Below the pieces are notes generated by a model that saw only the letters and a list, made by a program, of their open reading frames with translations, made no database searches and was not told the origin of the DNA. Below, one piece after another: positions 27,744-36,905 of a DNA stretch of 64,000 nt (positions are counted from its first letter, which is position 1; each line of letters starts with the position of its first letter). The stretch is from Rhodovarius crocodyli (lineage in GTDB: Bacteria > Pseudomonadota > Alphaproteobacteria > Acetobacterales > Acetobacteraceae): positions 1-64,000 of the forward strand of contig CAMDJV010000005.1 of the NCBI GenBank assembly GCA_945901085.1, read 5' to 3'. The translations under genes and the position numbers were made by a program.

Positions 27744-29033
27744 ATGCCAGCCGCTATTCTGCTCGCCGCGGGGATGGGCACCCGCATGCGCTCCGCACTG
27801 CCCAAGGCCATGCATCCGCTGGGTGGCCGGCCCATGCTGCGCCACCTGCTGGCCGCGGTGGAGCAGGTGTTTGACCGCATCGTGGTGGTGGTGGGCCCGG
27901 GGATGGAGGGGCTGGCGAAGATCGCCGCCCCGCATGATGTGGTGGTGCAGCATGAGCGCCTGGGCACCGCACATGCCGCGCGAATGGCCGCCCCGCTGCT
28001 GGCCGATTATGCCGGCGAGGTTGCGGTGCTCTATGCCGATAACCCGCTGATCACGGCGGCCACCATGCGGCGGCTGCTGCAAGCCCCGGCCGATATCGCG
28101 CTGCTGGCCATGCGCCCCGCCGATGCGGCGAAATATGGCCGGGTGGTGAGCGAGGGCGCGCGGGTGCTGCGCGTGGTGGAATGGGCTGATGCCTCCGAGG
28201 CTGAGCGGGCGATTGGCCTGTGCAATGCCGGCGTCATCCGTGCCCCGGCCGGCCGGCTCTTCCCCTGGCTGGCGGCGGTGGGCAATGCCAATGCCGCTGG
28301 TGAATACTACCTGCCCGATGTGATTTCCCTCGCGGTGGCCGAGGGCGCGCATTGCGCCGCGGTGGAAGCACCGGAGGCCGAGCTGCGCGGCATCAATAGC
28401 CGCGCCGAACTCGCCCTGGCCGAGGGCGAATTGCAGGCCGCCCTGCGCGCCACGGCCTTGGCCGGGGGCGTGACGATGGTTGCACCAGAAACGGTCTTTC
28501 TGCATCACGATACCGTGCTGGAGCAGGATACGCTGGTGGAGCCGCATGTCGTCTTCGGCCCCGGTGTGCGGGTGGAAAGCGGCGCGCTGATCCGGGCGTT
28601 TTCGCATCTGGAGGGTTGCGTGGTGCGGCGTGATGCCATCATCGGCCCCTATGCCCGGCTGCGGCCGGGGGCGGATGTGGGGCAGGGCGCGCATGTGGGC
28701 AATTTCGTCGAGCTGAAGGCCACCACGCTGGGGGCGGGCGCCAAGGCGAATCATCTGGCCTATCTGGGCGATGCGAGCGTGGGGGCGGGGAGCAATATCG
28801 GCGCTGGCACCATCACCTGCAATTATGACGGCGTGAACAAGCATCGCACCGAGATTGGCGCGCGCAGCTTCATCGGCAGCAACACCGCCCTGGTGGCGCC
28901 GGTGCGTGTCGGCGATGGCGCGCTCATCGCAGCGGGCAGCACCATCACTGAAGACGTGCCGGACAACACGCTCGCCCTGGCGCGCGGGCGGCAAGTGAAT
29001 AAGCCGGGGCGCGGCTTCAAAGGGAAGACATAG
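27744..29033 (+). CDS. glmU: Bifunctional UDP-GlcNAc pyrophosphorylase / GlcN-1-P acetyltransferase
   Basis: GlmU makes UDP-GlcNAc for peptidoglycan and lipopolysaccharide. The 429-residue protein has an N-terminal nucleotidyltransferase domain (LLAAGMGTRM, PKAMHPLGG, the magnesium Asp in LYADNPLI) and a C-terminal left-handed beta-helix acetyltransferase domain with hexapeptide repeats (NIGAGTITCNYDGVNKH). It is one base before glmS, so the two last steps of UDP-GlcNAc supply are coupled. Confidence 0.96.
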   Translation: MPAAILLAAGMGTRMRSALPKAMHPLGGRPMLRHLLAAVEQVFDRIVVVVGPGMEGLAKIAAPHDVVVQHERLGTAHAARMAAPLLADYAGEVAVLYADNPLITAATMRRLLQAPADIALLAMRPADAAKYGRVVSEGARVLRVVEWADASEAERAIGLCNAGVIRAPAGRLFPWLAAVGNANAAGEYYLPDVISLAVAEGAHCAAVEAPEAELRGINSRAELALAEGELQAALRATALAGGVTMVAPETVFLHHDTVLEQDTLVEPHVVFGPGVRVESGALIRAFSHLEGCVVRRDAIIGPYARLRPGADVGQGAHVGNFVELKATTLGAGAKANHLAYLGDASVGAGSNIGAGTITCNYDGVNKHRTEIGARSFIGSNTALVAPVRVGDGALIAAGSTITEDVPDNTLALARGRQVNKPGRGFKGKT

Positions 29034-29034
29034 C

Positions 29035-30858
29035 ATGTGCGGAATTGTGGGTGTCATCGGCCTTTCCCCAGCCGCGCCGCGCATGCTCGAGGGCCTCAAG
29101 CGGCTGGAATATCGCGGCTATGACAGCGCGGGCCTGGCCACGCTGGTCAATGGCCGGATTGAGCGTCGGCGGGCGGAGGGCAAGCTTGGCAACCTCGCCG
29201 CCGCGCTGGAGGCCAACCCGCTGCCGGGGCTGACTGGCATAGGCCATACCCGCTGGGCCACCCATGGCGGGCCAACCGAGCGCAATGCCCACCCCCATGC
29301 CACCGCCCGGGTGGCGGCGGTGCATAATGGCATCATCGAAAACTTTTCCGAATTGCGGGCGGAGCTGGAAGCCGCCGGCCAGGCCTTCACCAGCGACACC
29401 GATACCGAGACGGTGGTGCAGTTGCTGGATTTGTTGCTGGCGCAAGGCATGACGCCAGAGCAGGCTGCCCCCGCCGCGCTCAAACGCCTGCATGGCGCCT
29501 TCGCCATGGCTTTCATCTTTGCCGGCCGGCCGGATTTGCTGATCGTCGCCCGACACGGCCCGGCACTCGCCGTGGGCTATGGTGAGGGCGAAATGTATGT
29601 CGGCAACGACGCGCTGGCGCTCGCACCGCTGACCAACCGCATCTCCTATCTGGAGGATGGCGATTGGGCGGTGCTCTCGCCGGGCGGCGTGCGCTTCATG
29701 GACCTCGACGGCCGCGAGGTGAAGCGCGAGGCCAAGGCCAGCCATGTCACCTCCGCGCTGACCGGGCGCGGCAATCACCGGCACTTCATGGAGAAGGAGC
29801 TGCAGGAACACCCCGGCGTGCTGGGTGACACGCTGCGGCAATATATGGACCCGGTGACCCGCGGCGTGGCCCTGCCCACCCTGCCCTTTGACCCGGCTTT
29901 GGTGCCGCGCATCACCATCAGCGCCTGCGGCAGCGCCTATCTGGCCGGCATGGTCGGGAAATACTGGATCGAGGAATTTTCGCGCATCCCCTGTGATGGC
30001 GATGTGGCCAGCGAATTGCGCTATCGCGACCCGCCGCTGCCGCCCGGCGGTGGTGCCATCCTTGTCAGCCAATCGGGCGAGACGGCCGATACCCTCGCGG
30101 CACTCAAAATGCTGCGGGAGCGGGGGCAGGCGGTGCTTGCCATCGTCAATGTGCCCGAATCCTCCATGGCGCGGCTCTCCAACGCCGCCTTGCTGACGGT
30201 GGCCGGGCCGGAGATCGGCGTCGCCTCCACCAAGGCCTTCACGGCGCAATTGATGGTGTTGGCCTGCCTGGCCATTGGCATGGGCAGGGCGCGGGGCACG
30301 CTCTCGGCCGAGGCGGCGGCGGGGCTGACCGCCGCCCTGTTGGAGGTGCCCGAACACGCCGCCGAGGTCCTCGACCGCGACCAGGAAATCCAATCCCTGG
30401 CGCAGGAGGTGGCGAAGGCGCGTGATGTGCTGTTCCTCGGCCGCGGCAGCCTCTTTCCCATCGCCATGGAAGGCGCGTTAAAACTCAAGGAAATCAGTTA
30501 TATCCATGCCGAAGGCTATGCCGCCGGCGAGATGAAGCACGGCCCCATAGCGCTCATCGACCCCGCCGTGCCGGTCATTGCCCTTGCCCCCTCCGGGCCG
30601 CTTTTCGACAAGACGGTGAGCAATCTGCAGGAGGCGGCGGCGCGCGGCGGGCGGATCATGGCCTTCACCGACGAGGCCGGCGCGCAGGTGCTGCGCGGCT
30701 TTGCCGAGCGGGTGGTGGTGCTGCCCACGGTGCACCCCTTCGCAGCCCCCATCCTGCATGCCATCCCTGTGCAGCTGCTGGCCTATCACGTGGCCGTGCT
30801 CAAGGGCACGGATGTGGACCAGCCGCGCAACCTGGCCAAATCCGTGACGGTGGAATGA
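29035..30858 (+). CDS. glmS: Glutamine--fructose-6-phosphate aminotransferase (isomerising)
   Basis: GlmS makes glucosamine-6-phosphate from fructose-6-phosphate and glutamine. The 607-residue protein has the catalytic Cys2 of the class II glutaminase domain (MCGIVGVIG), TRWATHG, two SIS sugar-isomerase domains (SACGSAYLAG, LVSQSGETADT), and the terminal KSVTVE. It directly follows glmU. Confidence 0.98.
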   Translation: MCGIVGVIGLSPAAPRMLEGLKRLEYRGYDSAGLATLVNGRIERRRAEGKLGNLAAALEANPLPGLTGIGHTRWATHGGPTERNAHPHATARVAAVHNGIIENFSELRAELEAAGQAFTSDTDTETVVQLLDLLLAQGMTPEQAAPAALKRLHGAFAMAFIFAGRPDLLIVARHGPALAVGYGEGEMYVGNDALALAPLTNRISYLEDGDWAVLSPGGVRFMDLDGREVKREAKASHVTSALTGRGNHRHFMEKELQEHPGVLGDTLRQYMDPVTRGVALPTLPFDPALVPRITISACGSAYLAGMVGKYWIEEFSRIPCDGDVASELRYRDPPLPPGGGAILVSQSGETADTLAALKMLRERGQAVLAIVNVPESSMARLSNAALLTVAGPEIGVASTKAFTAQLMVLACLAIGMGRARGTLSAEAAAGLTAALLEVPEHAAEVLDRDQEIQSLAQEVAKARDVLFLGRGSLFPIAMEGALKLKEISYIHAEGYAAGEMKHGPIALIDPAVPVIALAPSGPLFDKTVSNLQEAAARGGRIMAFTDEAGAQVLRGFAERVVVLPTVHPFAAPILHAIPVQLLAYHVAVLKGTDVDQPRNLAKSVTVE

Positions 30859-30864
30859 ACGAAA

Positions 30865-31500
30865 ATGGGCTTCGCAATCCTCGCCTTTGACAGCACCGAT
30901 CCCTCCCGCCGCGCCGCATCGATCGGCCGGCACCGGGAGGTCATCACCCGCTGGGCCGCCGATGGCAGGCTGGCGCTGGGCACGCCCTTATTTGATGCGG
31001 CCTTCCAGCCCATGGGCTCGCTGATGATCCTCAATGTGCCCGATGAGACCCATGTGAAGGAGTATATCGCCGAGGAGCCCTTCGCCCGTGAAGCCGTGTG
31101 GTCGCGCTTCGAGGTGCTGCCCTTTGCCATCGCCACCCTGCCCTATCGGCCCTTGCCGCAACCCGGCGCGCCCACTGCCACCAGCCGCACCCACACCATC
31201 AGCATCGGGCTGGATGGCACTGACCCCGAAGCGCCGGCGCGCCGCGCCGCGGTGCGCGCCAGCCATCTCGCCCGGGTGATCAGCGCGGCCGAAACCGGCC
31301 TGCTGGCCATGGGCGGCGCCATTATGCGTGGCCAGACCATGGTGGGCTCCATCGCCATCACCGCCCACGCCTCGGATGCCGAGGCCGAGGCCTGGTGGGC
31401 GGAGGACCCCTATATCACCGGCGATGTCTGGCAGCGGGTGACGCGCTACGGCACGCGCATGGTGGGGCTGCCTTACCACCCGCTCCCCGGCGGGGTGTGA
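30865..31500 (+). CDS. Tandem YciI-like domain protein
   Basis: A 211-residue protein with two YciI-like ferredoxin-fold domains: residues 1-95 and about 108-211. Each repeat has a dimer-barrel pattern, with a histidine early (RHREVI in the first, SHLARVI in the second), a glycine-rich beta strand (MGSLMIL, VGSIAIT) and an EE/ED-P element (AEEPFARE, AEDPYITG). Single YciI domains are usually about 100 residues and dimerise, so this looks like an internal duplication forming one barrel. Substrate is unknown. It starts 7 bases after glmS and its stop overlaps the EamA start (GTGA). Confidence 0.8.
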   Translation: MGFAILAFDSTDPSRRAASIGRHREVITRWAADGRLALGTPLFDAAFQPMGSLMILNVPDETHVKEYIAEEPFAREAVWSRFEVLPFAIATLPYRPLPQPGAPTATSRTHTISIGLDGTDPEAPARRAAVRASHLARVISAAETGLLAMGGAIMRGQTMVGSIAITAHASDAEAEAWWAEDPYITGDVWQRVTRYGTRMVGLPYHPLPGGV

Positions 31501-32336
31501 AAAGCGCCACCCTCGCGGGCTGCGGCGCGCTCGCGCTTTGGGCGTTTCTGGCGGTGCTGGCGCGCGGGGCGCTGGGCATTCCGCCCCTGCAGCTCACGGC
31601 CATGGGCTTTGCCGTGGCCGGGGTGCTGGGTGTGGCAGTGGTGGCGGCGCGCGGGCGGCTTTCCGCGCTGCGCCAGCCGGCGTTGGTCTGGGCGCATGGC
31701 GTGGGCGGGCTGTTTGGCTATCACGCGCTGTATTTCGCCGCCCTGGCCTGGGCACCGCCGGTGGAGGCGGGGCTGCTGAATTATCTCTGGCCGCTGCTGA
31801 TCGTGCTGCTCTCCGCGCCCATTCTGGGCATGCGGCTGGGGCCCGCGCGGCTTGTGGGGGTGGGGCTGGGCTTTGCCGGTTGCGCATTGCTGCTGGCCTC
31901 GGGCGCGCGCTTTGCGCCTGAGGCCTGGGCGGGCTTTGCCTGCGCCGTGGCGGCGGCGGTGACCTGGGCGTTCTATTCCGTGCTGTCGCGCCGCCTGGCC
32001 AGCGTGCCGAGCGAGGCTGTGGCGGGGTTCTGCCTCGCCTCGGCGGTGCTGGCAGGGCTTTCGCATGGGCTGTTCGAAGCCTGGGTCTGGCCGAATGCAC
32101 GACAGGCCGGGGCGGCGCTGCTGCTGGGGCTGGGGCCGGTGGGGGCGGCGTTTTTCCTCTGGGATGAGGGGATGAAGCGGGGTGATCCGCGGCTGCTGGG
32201 TACGCTCGCCTATGCCGTGCCCGTGGCCTCCACCCTGCTGCTGGTGGCCAGTGGCGAGGCCGCGTTGGAGGCACGGCTGGTGGCGGCGATGGCGTTGGTG
32301 GCCGGCGGCGGCTGGCTGGCGGCGCGGGCCAGTTAG
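31497..32336 (+). CDS. EamA/DMT-family transporter
   Basis: A 279-residue drug/metabolite transporter with about ten hydrophobic segments in two EamA repeats (first ending near LLLASG, second starting near WAGFACAVAAAVTWAFYS). It starts at GTG 31497, overlapping the YciI stop by 4 bases, which fixes the start in preference to the upstream open frame. Substrate unknown. Confidence 0.85.
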   Translation: MKSATLAGCGALALWAFLAVLARGALGIPPLQLTAMGFAVAGVLGVAVVAARGRLSALRQPALVWAHGVGGLFGYHALYFAALAWAPPVEAGLLNYLWPLLIVLLSAPILGMRLGPARLVGVGLGFAGCALLLASGARFAPEAWAGFACAVAAAVTWAFYSVLSRRLASVPSEAVAGFCLASAVLAGLSHGLFEAWVWPNARQAGAALLLGLGPVGAAFFLWDEGMKRGDPRLLGTLAYAVPVASTLLLVASGEAALEARLVAAMALVAGGGWLAARAS

Positions 32337-32390
32337 GGCGGAAACTCCAGCCGATACGGGGCGTTTCAGTCGCATGTAAGGGAGGCCGCC

Positions 32391-32468
32391 ATGCGAATGA
32401 TTCTGCTCTGGGCATTTGGGGTGCCTATCCCGCTGCTGATCATCTTGTATTTGACAGGCGTTCTTTAG
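32391..32468 (+). CDS. 25-residue membrane miniprotein
   Basis: A small ORF: MRMILLWAFGVPIPL then a hydrophobic tail ending LTGVL. It has a good ribosome-binding site (AAGGGAGG at 32378-32385, 5 bases before ATG). The whole peptide is one transmembrane helix with an N-terminal arginine and a central GVPIP kink, a pattern that I believe recurs in tiny proteins of alphaproteobacteria. Function unknown. It is followed by one copy of the structured repeat. Confidence 0.6.
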   Translation: MRMILLWAFGVPIPLLIILYLTGVL

Positions 32469-32489
32469 AAATCTGCGGAAAAACGCCGA

Positions 32490-32585
32490 TGCGGAGGAAA
32501 AGAACGAAAGGGCTTTGCGCTCTCCCACCAGGTTCGACATACATGTCGACCCTGCTGGGGTGCTTGAGGGGCAAAGCCCCTCGAT
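32490..32585. repeat. Structured intergenic repeat, copy 1
   Basis: It starts TGCGGAGGAAAAG and ends with a hairpin GAGGGGC-AAA-GCCCCTC. The left block (GAACGAAAG, CGCTCTCCCACCAGG) and right block (CCTGCTGGGGTGCTT...) are shared with the copy at 41381-41536. Between CCAGG and CCTG lies a private palindromic insert (TCGACAT/ATGTCGA). It sits between a + gene and a - gene that converge, so terminator activity is plausible. Confidence 0.8.
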
Positions 32586-32624
32586 CTCACTCCTCCCTAT
32601 TCGTGTACCCGCACGCCCCAGCCC

Positions 32625-33056
32625 TCACCGCCGGGTGAACGCATGGCGCAGTGCCTCGGCCACCAGCCCCCCGGCCAGGGCGGTAGCGGAGCGCCCGGTC
32701 AGCAGTGCCGCGGCCTCTGCCAAGAGCGACACCTGCGCCGCCTCGCGCAGCGCCTCCTGGCGGATCAGCAGCGCCGCCTCGGCCACCGGGTCAGGGCGGG
32801 GGCGGGCCAGCAGCAATAGCAGGCCGGCCAATACGCTATCGGCCAGGGCCAGCAGCAGGCTGGCTGTCAGCGCATCCAGCCACAGGGTGAGCCACAGCCA
32901 GGCGGCCAGATGCAGCAGCAGCAGCGCCAGCAGGCCCAGGCCAGCCGCCATGGAGGTCAGCACCATGCCGCGCATGCCACGGGCTGCGCCACGACGAAAC
33001 CGCAGGCCCTCCGCCCGCGCGGCAATGCCCAGCAGTTGGAGGGCCCGCAGGCTCAT
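32625..33056 (-). CDS. YqjE/holin-superfamily-like membrane protein
   Basis: A 143-residue protein with two long hydrophobic segments (about 31-58 and 62-84) and amphipathic, Ala-rich flanks. The layout matches the 'phage holin family' YqjE-type proteins. It overlaps the DUF883 gene by 4 bases (33053-33056), the same pairing as yqjD-yqjE in enterobacteria. This is a stress or envelope gene pair, not a phage remnant. Similarity is by topology and context, so the family call is moderate. Confidence 0.6.
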   Translation of the reverse strand: MSLRALQLLGIAARAEGLRFRRGAARGMRGMVLTSMAAGLGLLALLLLHLAAWLWLTLWLDALTASLLLALADSVLAGLLLLLARPRPDPVAEAALLIRQEALREAAQVSLLAEAAALLTGRSATALAGGLVAEALRHAFTRR

Positions 33057-33331
33057 CGCCGCGACATGAAATTGAACAACCCGGCCAGCAGGAAACCGGC
33101 TGCCCCGGCCACCGCGATGGCCGCCAGGGGCTGCGCCTTCACCGTCGCGCTCAATTCATCGGCCTTGGCGGTCACGGCATGGGAGGCGGCATGGGCGGCA
33201 TCCTCGGCGCGGTGGGCCAGGGCGCTGACGGTGGGCGAGATGCTCTGGGTCATCAGGCCGTCCACCTGCTGGCGCAGATGGGCAAGCTCGGCCTGGACGT
33301 CATCGGCCAGGGCATGGATTGTGTTGGACAT
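33053..33331 (-). CDS. DUF883 (ElaB/YqjD-like) protein
   Basis: A 92-residue protein with a long N-terminal amphipathic helix (about 1-62) rich in Ala, His and Glu, then one C-terminal transmembrane helix with the glycine pattern AGAAGFLLAGL and a terminal SRR, the mark of ElaB/YqjD. Relatives are inner-membrane anchored and bind ribosomes in E. coli. Start ATG 33331 is chosen by family length; the frame is open 27 codons upstream. Confidence 0.8.
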   Translation of the reverse strand: MSNTIHALADDVQAELAHLRQQVDGLMTQSISPTVSALAHRAEDAAHAASHAVTAKADELSATVKAQPLAAIAVAGAAGFLLAGLFNFMSRR

Positions 33332-33430
33332 GGGTTTCTCCCTCATGGGGTGCGGCGGGGTTGCGGCGGGGTGGAAACGCCGCAGCGCGCGCTGCGTTGC
33401 AACAAAACCCATAGAGGGGTGAAAACCCGC

Positions 33431-35866
33431 TCAGCCGCCCTCGGCCAGCAAGGCGCCGGGGCCGATATGCAGCACGCAGCGCAGGCCCTCGGCCTCCCAA
33501 TGGCGTTCAATATGGCCATCAAGCGGGCTGCCGGCATTGCAGTCGATCAACTGGGTGCCAAAGCCCGAGCGCGAGGGCGCGCCGGTGAGGAGGGGCCCGC
33601 CGCGCTCGGTCCAACTCAGCCGCGCGCCATCCCCCACGCGCTCCCAGCGCAGCGCCAAATGGCCATGCGGCAGCGAGAAGCAGCCATGCTTGGCGGCATT
33701 GGTCACGAGTTCATGCAGCACCATCGCGCAGGCCTGCGCCGCCTGGGCGACGAGGCGCAGCGGCGGCCCCTCAGGTTCCGCCTGGCTGCGATAGGCCGCG
33801 GTCTCTTCGAGTGCGATATCGCGCAGATCCGCCCCCTCCCATCCTGCGCGGGAGAGCAGGGTATGCACCCGCGCCATGGCGGAGATGCGGCCCTCGAGCA
33901 CCTGCACCAGCGCCTCGACATCATGCGGCGCTTCGGCGGCGGAAATGCGCACCAGGCTGCGCACCACCGCCAGCACGTTCTTGGCGCGGTGATCCACCTC
34001 GCGCGAGAGCAGCCGCTCGGCCTCCTCGGCGCGTTTGCGGGCGGTGATGTCGAGCATGGAGCCGCTGATCGCCACCACCTCGCCGCTATCGCCCAGCACG
34101 GGGTGAAAGCCGCAAAGCAGCACCCGCCGCAGCGGCACCTCGCCATTCTGCGCCGGCTGGGTCGCGTCGATTTCCAGGCCGGTGACGGGCTCGCCCTCGG
34201 CGATCAGCCGGCTGAGATGCGGCGCGAGGGTGGCGGAGAGCCGGGGCGCCAGCACGGCCAGGGCCTGGCCCAGATGCGCCTGGGCGCTGGTGCCCTGAAT
34301 CTCGGCGAAAAGCGTGTTCACCGCCAGGAAACGCAATTGCCGGTCGAGCAGGCACAACCCCACCGGGGCGTTGCTATAGGTGGCCTGCAGGCGTTGGGAT
34401 TGCTGCGCCAATGCCTCACGCGCGCGGCGCAGCTCATCGAAATCAAGCGCCACCCCGGCCCAGGCAGTCACTTCGCCATCTGTGTCGCGGATTGGCGCCG
34501 CGCGGCAGAAGAACCAGCGCCAGGCCCGGTCCTCGGCGCGCAGCAGCCGCAATTCGACGTGGAATTCGCCCAAGCCCCCGGCCGCCGCCTCGGCCAGGGC
34601 GGCGCGCCAAGCCACCACCGCGCGGCGCAGATCAGCGTGATGCACCGCGCGCAGCCAGCCCATGCCCCTGGTATGGGCGATGTCGCGCCCGGTGAGGTTG
34701 TGCCAATAGCCGTTCAACCAATCGATATTGCCCTGGGCATCGGCGGTGAAGACCACCTGTGGGCTGACATCGGAGAGCGCCTTGACCCGAATGGCGGCGG
34801 CCACGCGGGCGGCTTCGGCGCGCTCCAGCGCATCGGCCATGGTGTCGAGCGCGCTGCCGATGCGCTCGAATTCCCGCCCGCCGCTGAGCCGGCCCACCCG
34901 CGCGCCCCAATCCTGGCGCGACCAGGATTGCGCGGCCTCCAGCAATTGCCGCACCGGCCGCTCAACCACGATGTGGAAGGCGATGATGGCAAAGCTCAGC
35001 CCCAGCAGCAGCGAGCCGATGATGAGAAAGGCGCTGCGGCGGTTGCGCTCCAGGGCGCTGGCCAGGCCGTTTTCGGCCGAAAGGCCCACGGCGGCGGTGA
35101 GCCCATGCGGCGCCGCCGGCACCGGGATGAAGCCGGCGATCCGCCGCGTGCCATCCAGCGAGGGGCCATCGCGCAGCATGCTCCGCATGGCCGTGGCGGC
35201 ATCAAGGGCATAGCCCTGCACGCGGGTGCCGATAGAGGCGCCGCCGGCGGGCGCGCGGGCGAGTATCACACCCAGGCTATCAATAATCGTGGCCGCGGCC
35301 CCCTCGGGCAGCGGTAGGGCGGCGAGGTCCTGGCCCATCCATTCCAGCGAGAGCGCCACCGCCCCCACCCCCACCACCGCCTGGGCATCATCCCGCAGGG
35401 GTGCTGCGAAATGCAGGCTGGGCAGGCCACTGACGCGGCCTATGGTGTATTCGCCCACCACAAAGGGCGCACCGGCCAGGGCGGCCTGGAAATACCCCCT
35501 ATCGGCCACATTGGCGCCCGGCCGCTCTGGCTTGGCGGCACAAATGCGCCGGCCATCGCGGTCGAAGAGATTGGCGGCGAGATAGCGGCTATAGCCGCCC
35601 AGCAGCCGGGCCAGGAAGGCATCGCATGCGGCGCTGGGGGTGCCCGCGCGCAGCGCCTCATGCGCCGCCATGGCATTGAGCAGATGCTGCGCGCCCTCGA
35701 AGATGCGCAGCTGCTGGCCGGCGACGAGGCGGGTGAGGCGCATCGCCTCGGCACCGACCTGCCGTGTGCGCTCCTCGCGCGCCTCATTCTCCAGATTCGC
35801 CTGCACCAGGGCGGCGGGCACCAGGGCCAGAAGGACGAGAAACAGGGCGCGAATGGCGAGTGGCAT
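33431..35866 (-). CDS. Membrane-bound HWE-family sensor histidine kinase
   Basis: An 811-residue kinase. Order: N-terminal transmembrane segment, periplasmic Cache-type domain (about 30-270), second transmembrane segment (about 280-300), HAMP-like linker, two PAS domains (about 365-485 and 490-610), then an HWE dimerisation helix with phospho-acceptor His626 in EVDHRAKNVL, an N-box LHELVTNAAKHG, and the HWE WxE motif as RWERV. The ATP lid is short (GFGTQLI). Output partner is not encoded nearby. It is followed on the same strand (17 bases upstream) by the transglutaminase. Confidence 0.9.
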   Translation of the reverse strand: MPLAIRALFLVLLALVPAALVQANLENEAREERTRQVGAEAMRLTRLVAGQQLRIFEGAQHLLNAMAAHEALRAGTPSAACDAFLARLLGGYSRYLAANLFDRDGRRICAAKPERPGANVADRGYFQAALAGAPFVVGEYTIGRVSGLPSLHFAAPLRDDAQAVVGVGAVALSLEWMGQDLAALPLPEGAAATIIDSLGVILARAPAGGASIGTRVQGYALDAATAMRSMLRDGPSLDGTRRIAGFIPVPAAPHGLTAAVGLSAENGLASALERNRRSAFLIIGSLLLGLSFAIIAFHIVVERPVRQLLEAAQSWSRQDWGARVGRLSGGREFERIGSALDTMADALERAEAARVAAAIRVKALSDVSPQVVFTADAQGNIDWLNGYWHNLTGRDIAHTRGMGWLRAVHHADLRRAVVAWRAALAEAAAGGLGEFHVELRLLRAEDRAWRWFFCRAAPIRDTDGEVTAWAGVALDFDELRRAREALAQQSQRLQATYSNAPVGLCLLDRQLRFLAVNTLFAEIQGTSAQAHLGQALAVLAPRLSATLAPHLSRLIAEGEPVTGLEIDATQPAQNGEVPLRRVLLCGFHPVLGDSGEVVAISGSMLDITARKRAEEAERLLSREVDHRAKNVLAVVRSLVRISAAEAPHDVEALVQVLEGRISAMARVHTLLSRAGWEGADLRDIALEETAAYRSQAEPEGPPLRLVAQAAQACAMVLHELVTNAAKHGCFSLPHGHLALRWERVGDGARLSWTERGGPLLTGAPSRSGFGTQLIDCNAGSPLDGHIERHWEAEGLRCVLHIGPGALLAEGG

Positions 35867-35883
35867 GGCGCGCTGCTCGCCGC

Positions 35884-36801
35884 TCAGCTTTGGGTCGGCA
35901 TGGTTAGGCCATAAGGCTCGGGCATCAGCTCATGGCCCGCCCGCACGAGCACCTCCACCCGCATGCCGGCGAAATCCTGCGGGTTGCCGAGGAAGCCGCC
36001 ACCAATCGGCACCGCCTGCTCCGGCGTGCGGGTCACCGCGATGCGCACCAGATGCTCACCGGCGACGAGCCCATTGGTCGGGTCATATTCCACCCAGCCC
36101 GCCCCGGGCAGATAGACCGCGCACCAGGCATGGGTGGCGCCGCCGCCGCGGGTTTCGCCCGTGCTGTCATCATAGACATAGCCGCTGACGAAACGCGCGG
36201 CGAGGCCAAGGCTGCGCACCGCCTCCATCATCAGCAATGCGAAATCACGGCAGGCGCCGCAGCCCAGGCGCAGCGTCTCGGCCGGGCTCTGGGTGCCCTC
36301 CTCCTCGCGCGAGAGATAGATGAATTCGCGATGGATGGCGGCATTCATCGCCTCAAGCATGGCCAAGGTGCCATCCTGCGCGAGAAAGCGGCGCGCCCAG
36401 GCCTGCACCACATGGCCGGGATCGGGCAGATGCGGCTCCGCCAGCCGGGCCAGATCAGCCAGTTCCGAGGCGGCATAGGCGAAGGGGAAATGCTCGGCCG
36501 AGGGGTCGAGCGTGGCGCGTGGCGTGGCATGGCCGGCGGGGAAATGGGTGAGTTCCAGCCGCGAGGTGATGGTGAGACTGCGGGTGCGCAGCCCCGCCGG
36601 CCATTCCAGGATGCAGACGGAATTGCCGAAAACATCATGCGCCCAGCGCGTGGAGGCCGCCTGCGGCTCCACCAGCAGCCGCGCATCGCGCAGCCGTAAA
36701 TCGTGGCTATCCTGCGGGCGGAGCATCAGGCGATGGGTGGTCAGCATCACCGGTCGGCCATAGGCGTATTCCGTCCGATGAATGACCTGAACATGCGGCA
36801 T
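35884..36801 (-). CDS. Transglutaminase-like cysteine protease family protein
   Basis: A 305-residue protein with an N-terminal transglutaminase-associated beta domain (HRTEYAYGRPV) and a core with the catalytic triad: Cys in LGCGACRDFA, His in GGATHAWCAVYLPG, Asp in EYDPTNG. No signal peptide. Relatives act as cysteine proteases or amidases on unknown substrates. Start ATG 36801 has AGGAG 4 bases upstream; the frame extends 32 codons further. It lies just upstream of the HWE kinase on the same strand. Confidence 0.88.
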   Translation of the reverse strand: MPHVQVIHRTEYAYGRPVMLTTHRLMLRPQDSHDLRLRDARLLVEPQAASTRWAHDVFGNSVCILEWPAGLRTRSLTITSRLELTHFPAGHATPRATLDPSAEHFPFAYAASELADLARLAEPHLPDPGHVVQAWARRFLAQDGTLAMLEAMNAAIHREFIYLSREEEGTQSPAETLRLGCGACRDFALLMMEAVRSLGLAARFVSGYVYDDSTGETRGGGATHAWCAVYLPGAGWVEYDPTNGLVAGEHLVRIAVTRTPEQAVPIGGGFLGNPQDFAGMRVEVLVRAGHELMPEPYGLTMPTQS

Positions 36802-36905
36802 GACGCTCCTGGGAAGGCTCAGGGTGGAAGATGGCACGCACGCGCCGGGGCAAAGCGCTGTCTCGTGTCCCGCATCTGAACATCGCAGCCAACACACTGG
36901 AGCAT

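Noticed and set aside
32625-33331. Prophage remnant suggested by the holin-like protein
   Set aside because: Pairing with DUF883 matches the chromosomal yqjD-yqjE arrangement; no other phage gene present.
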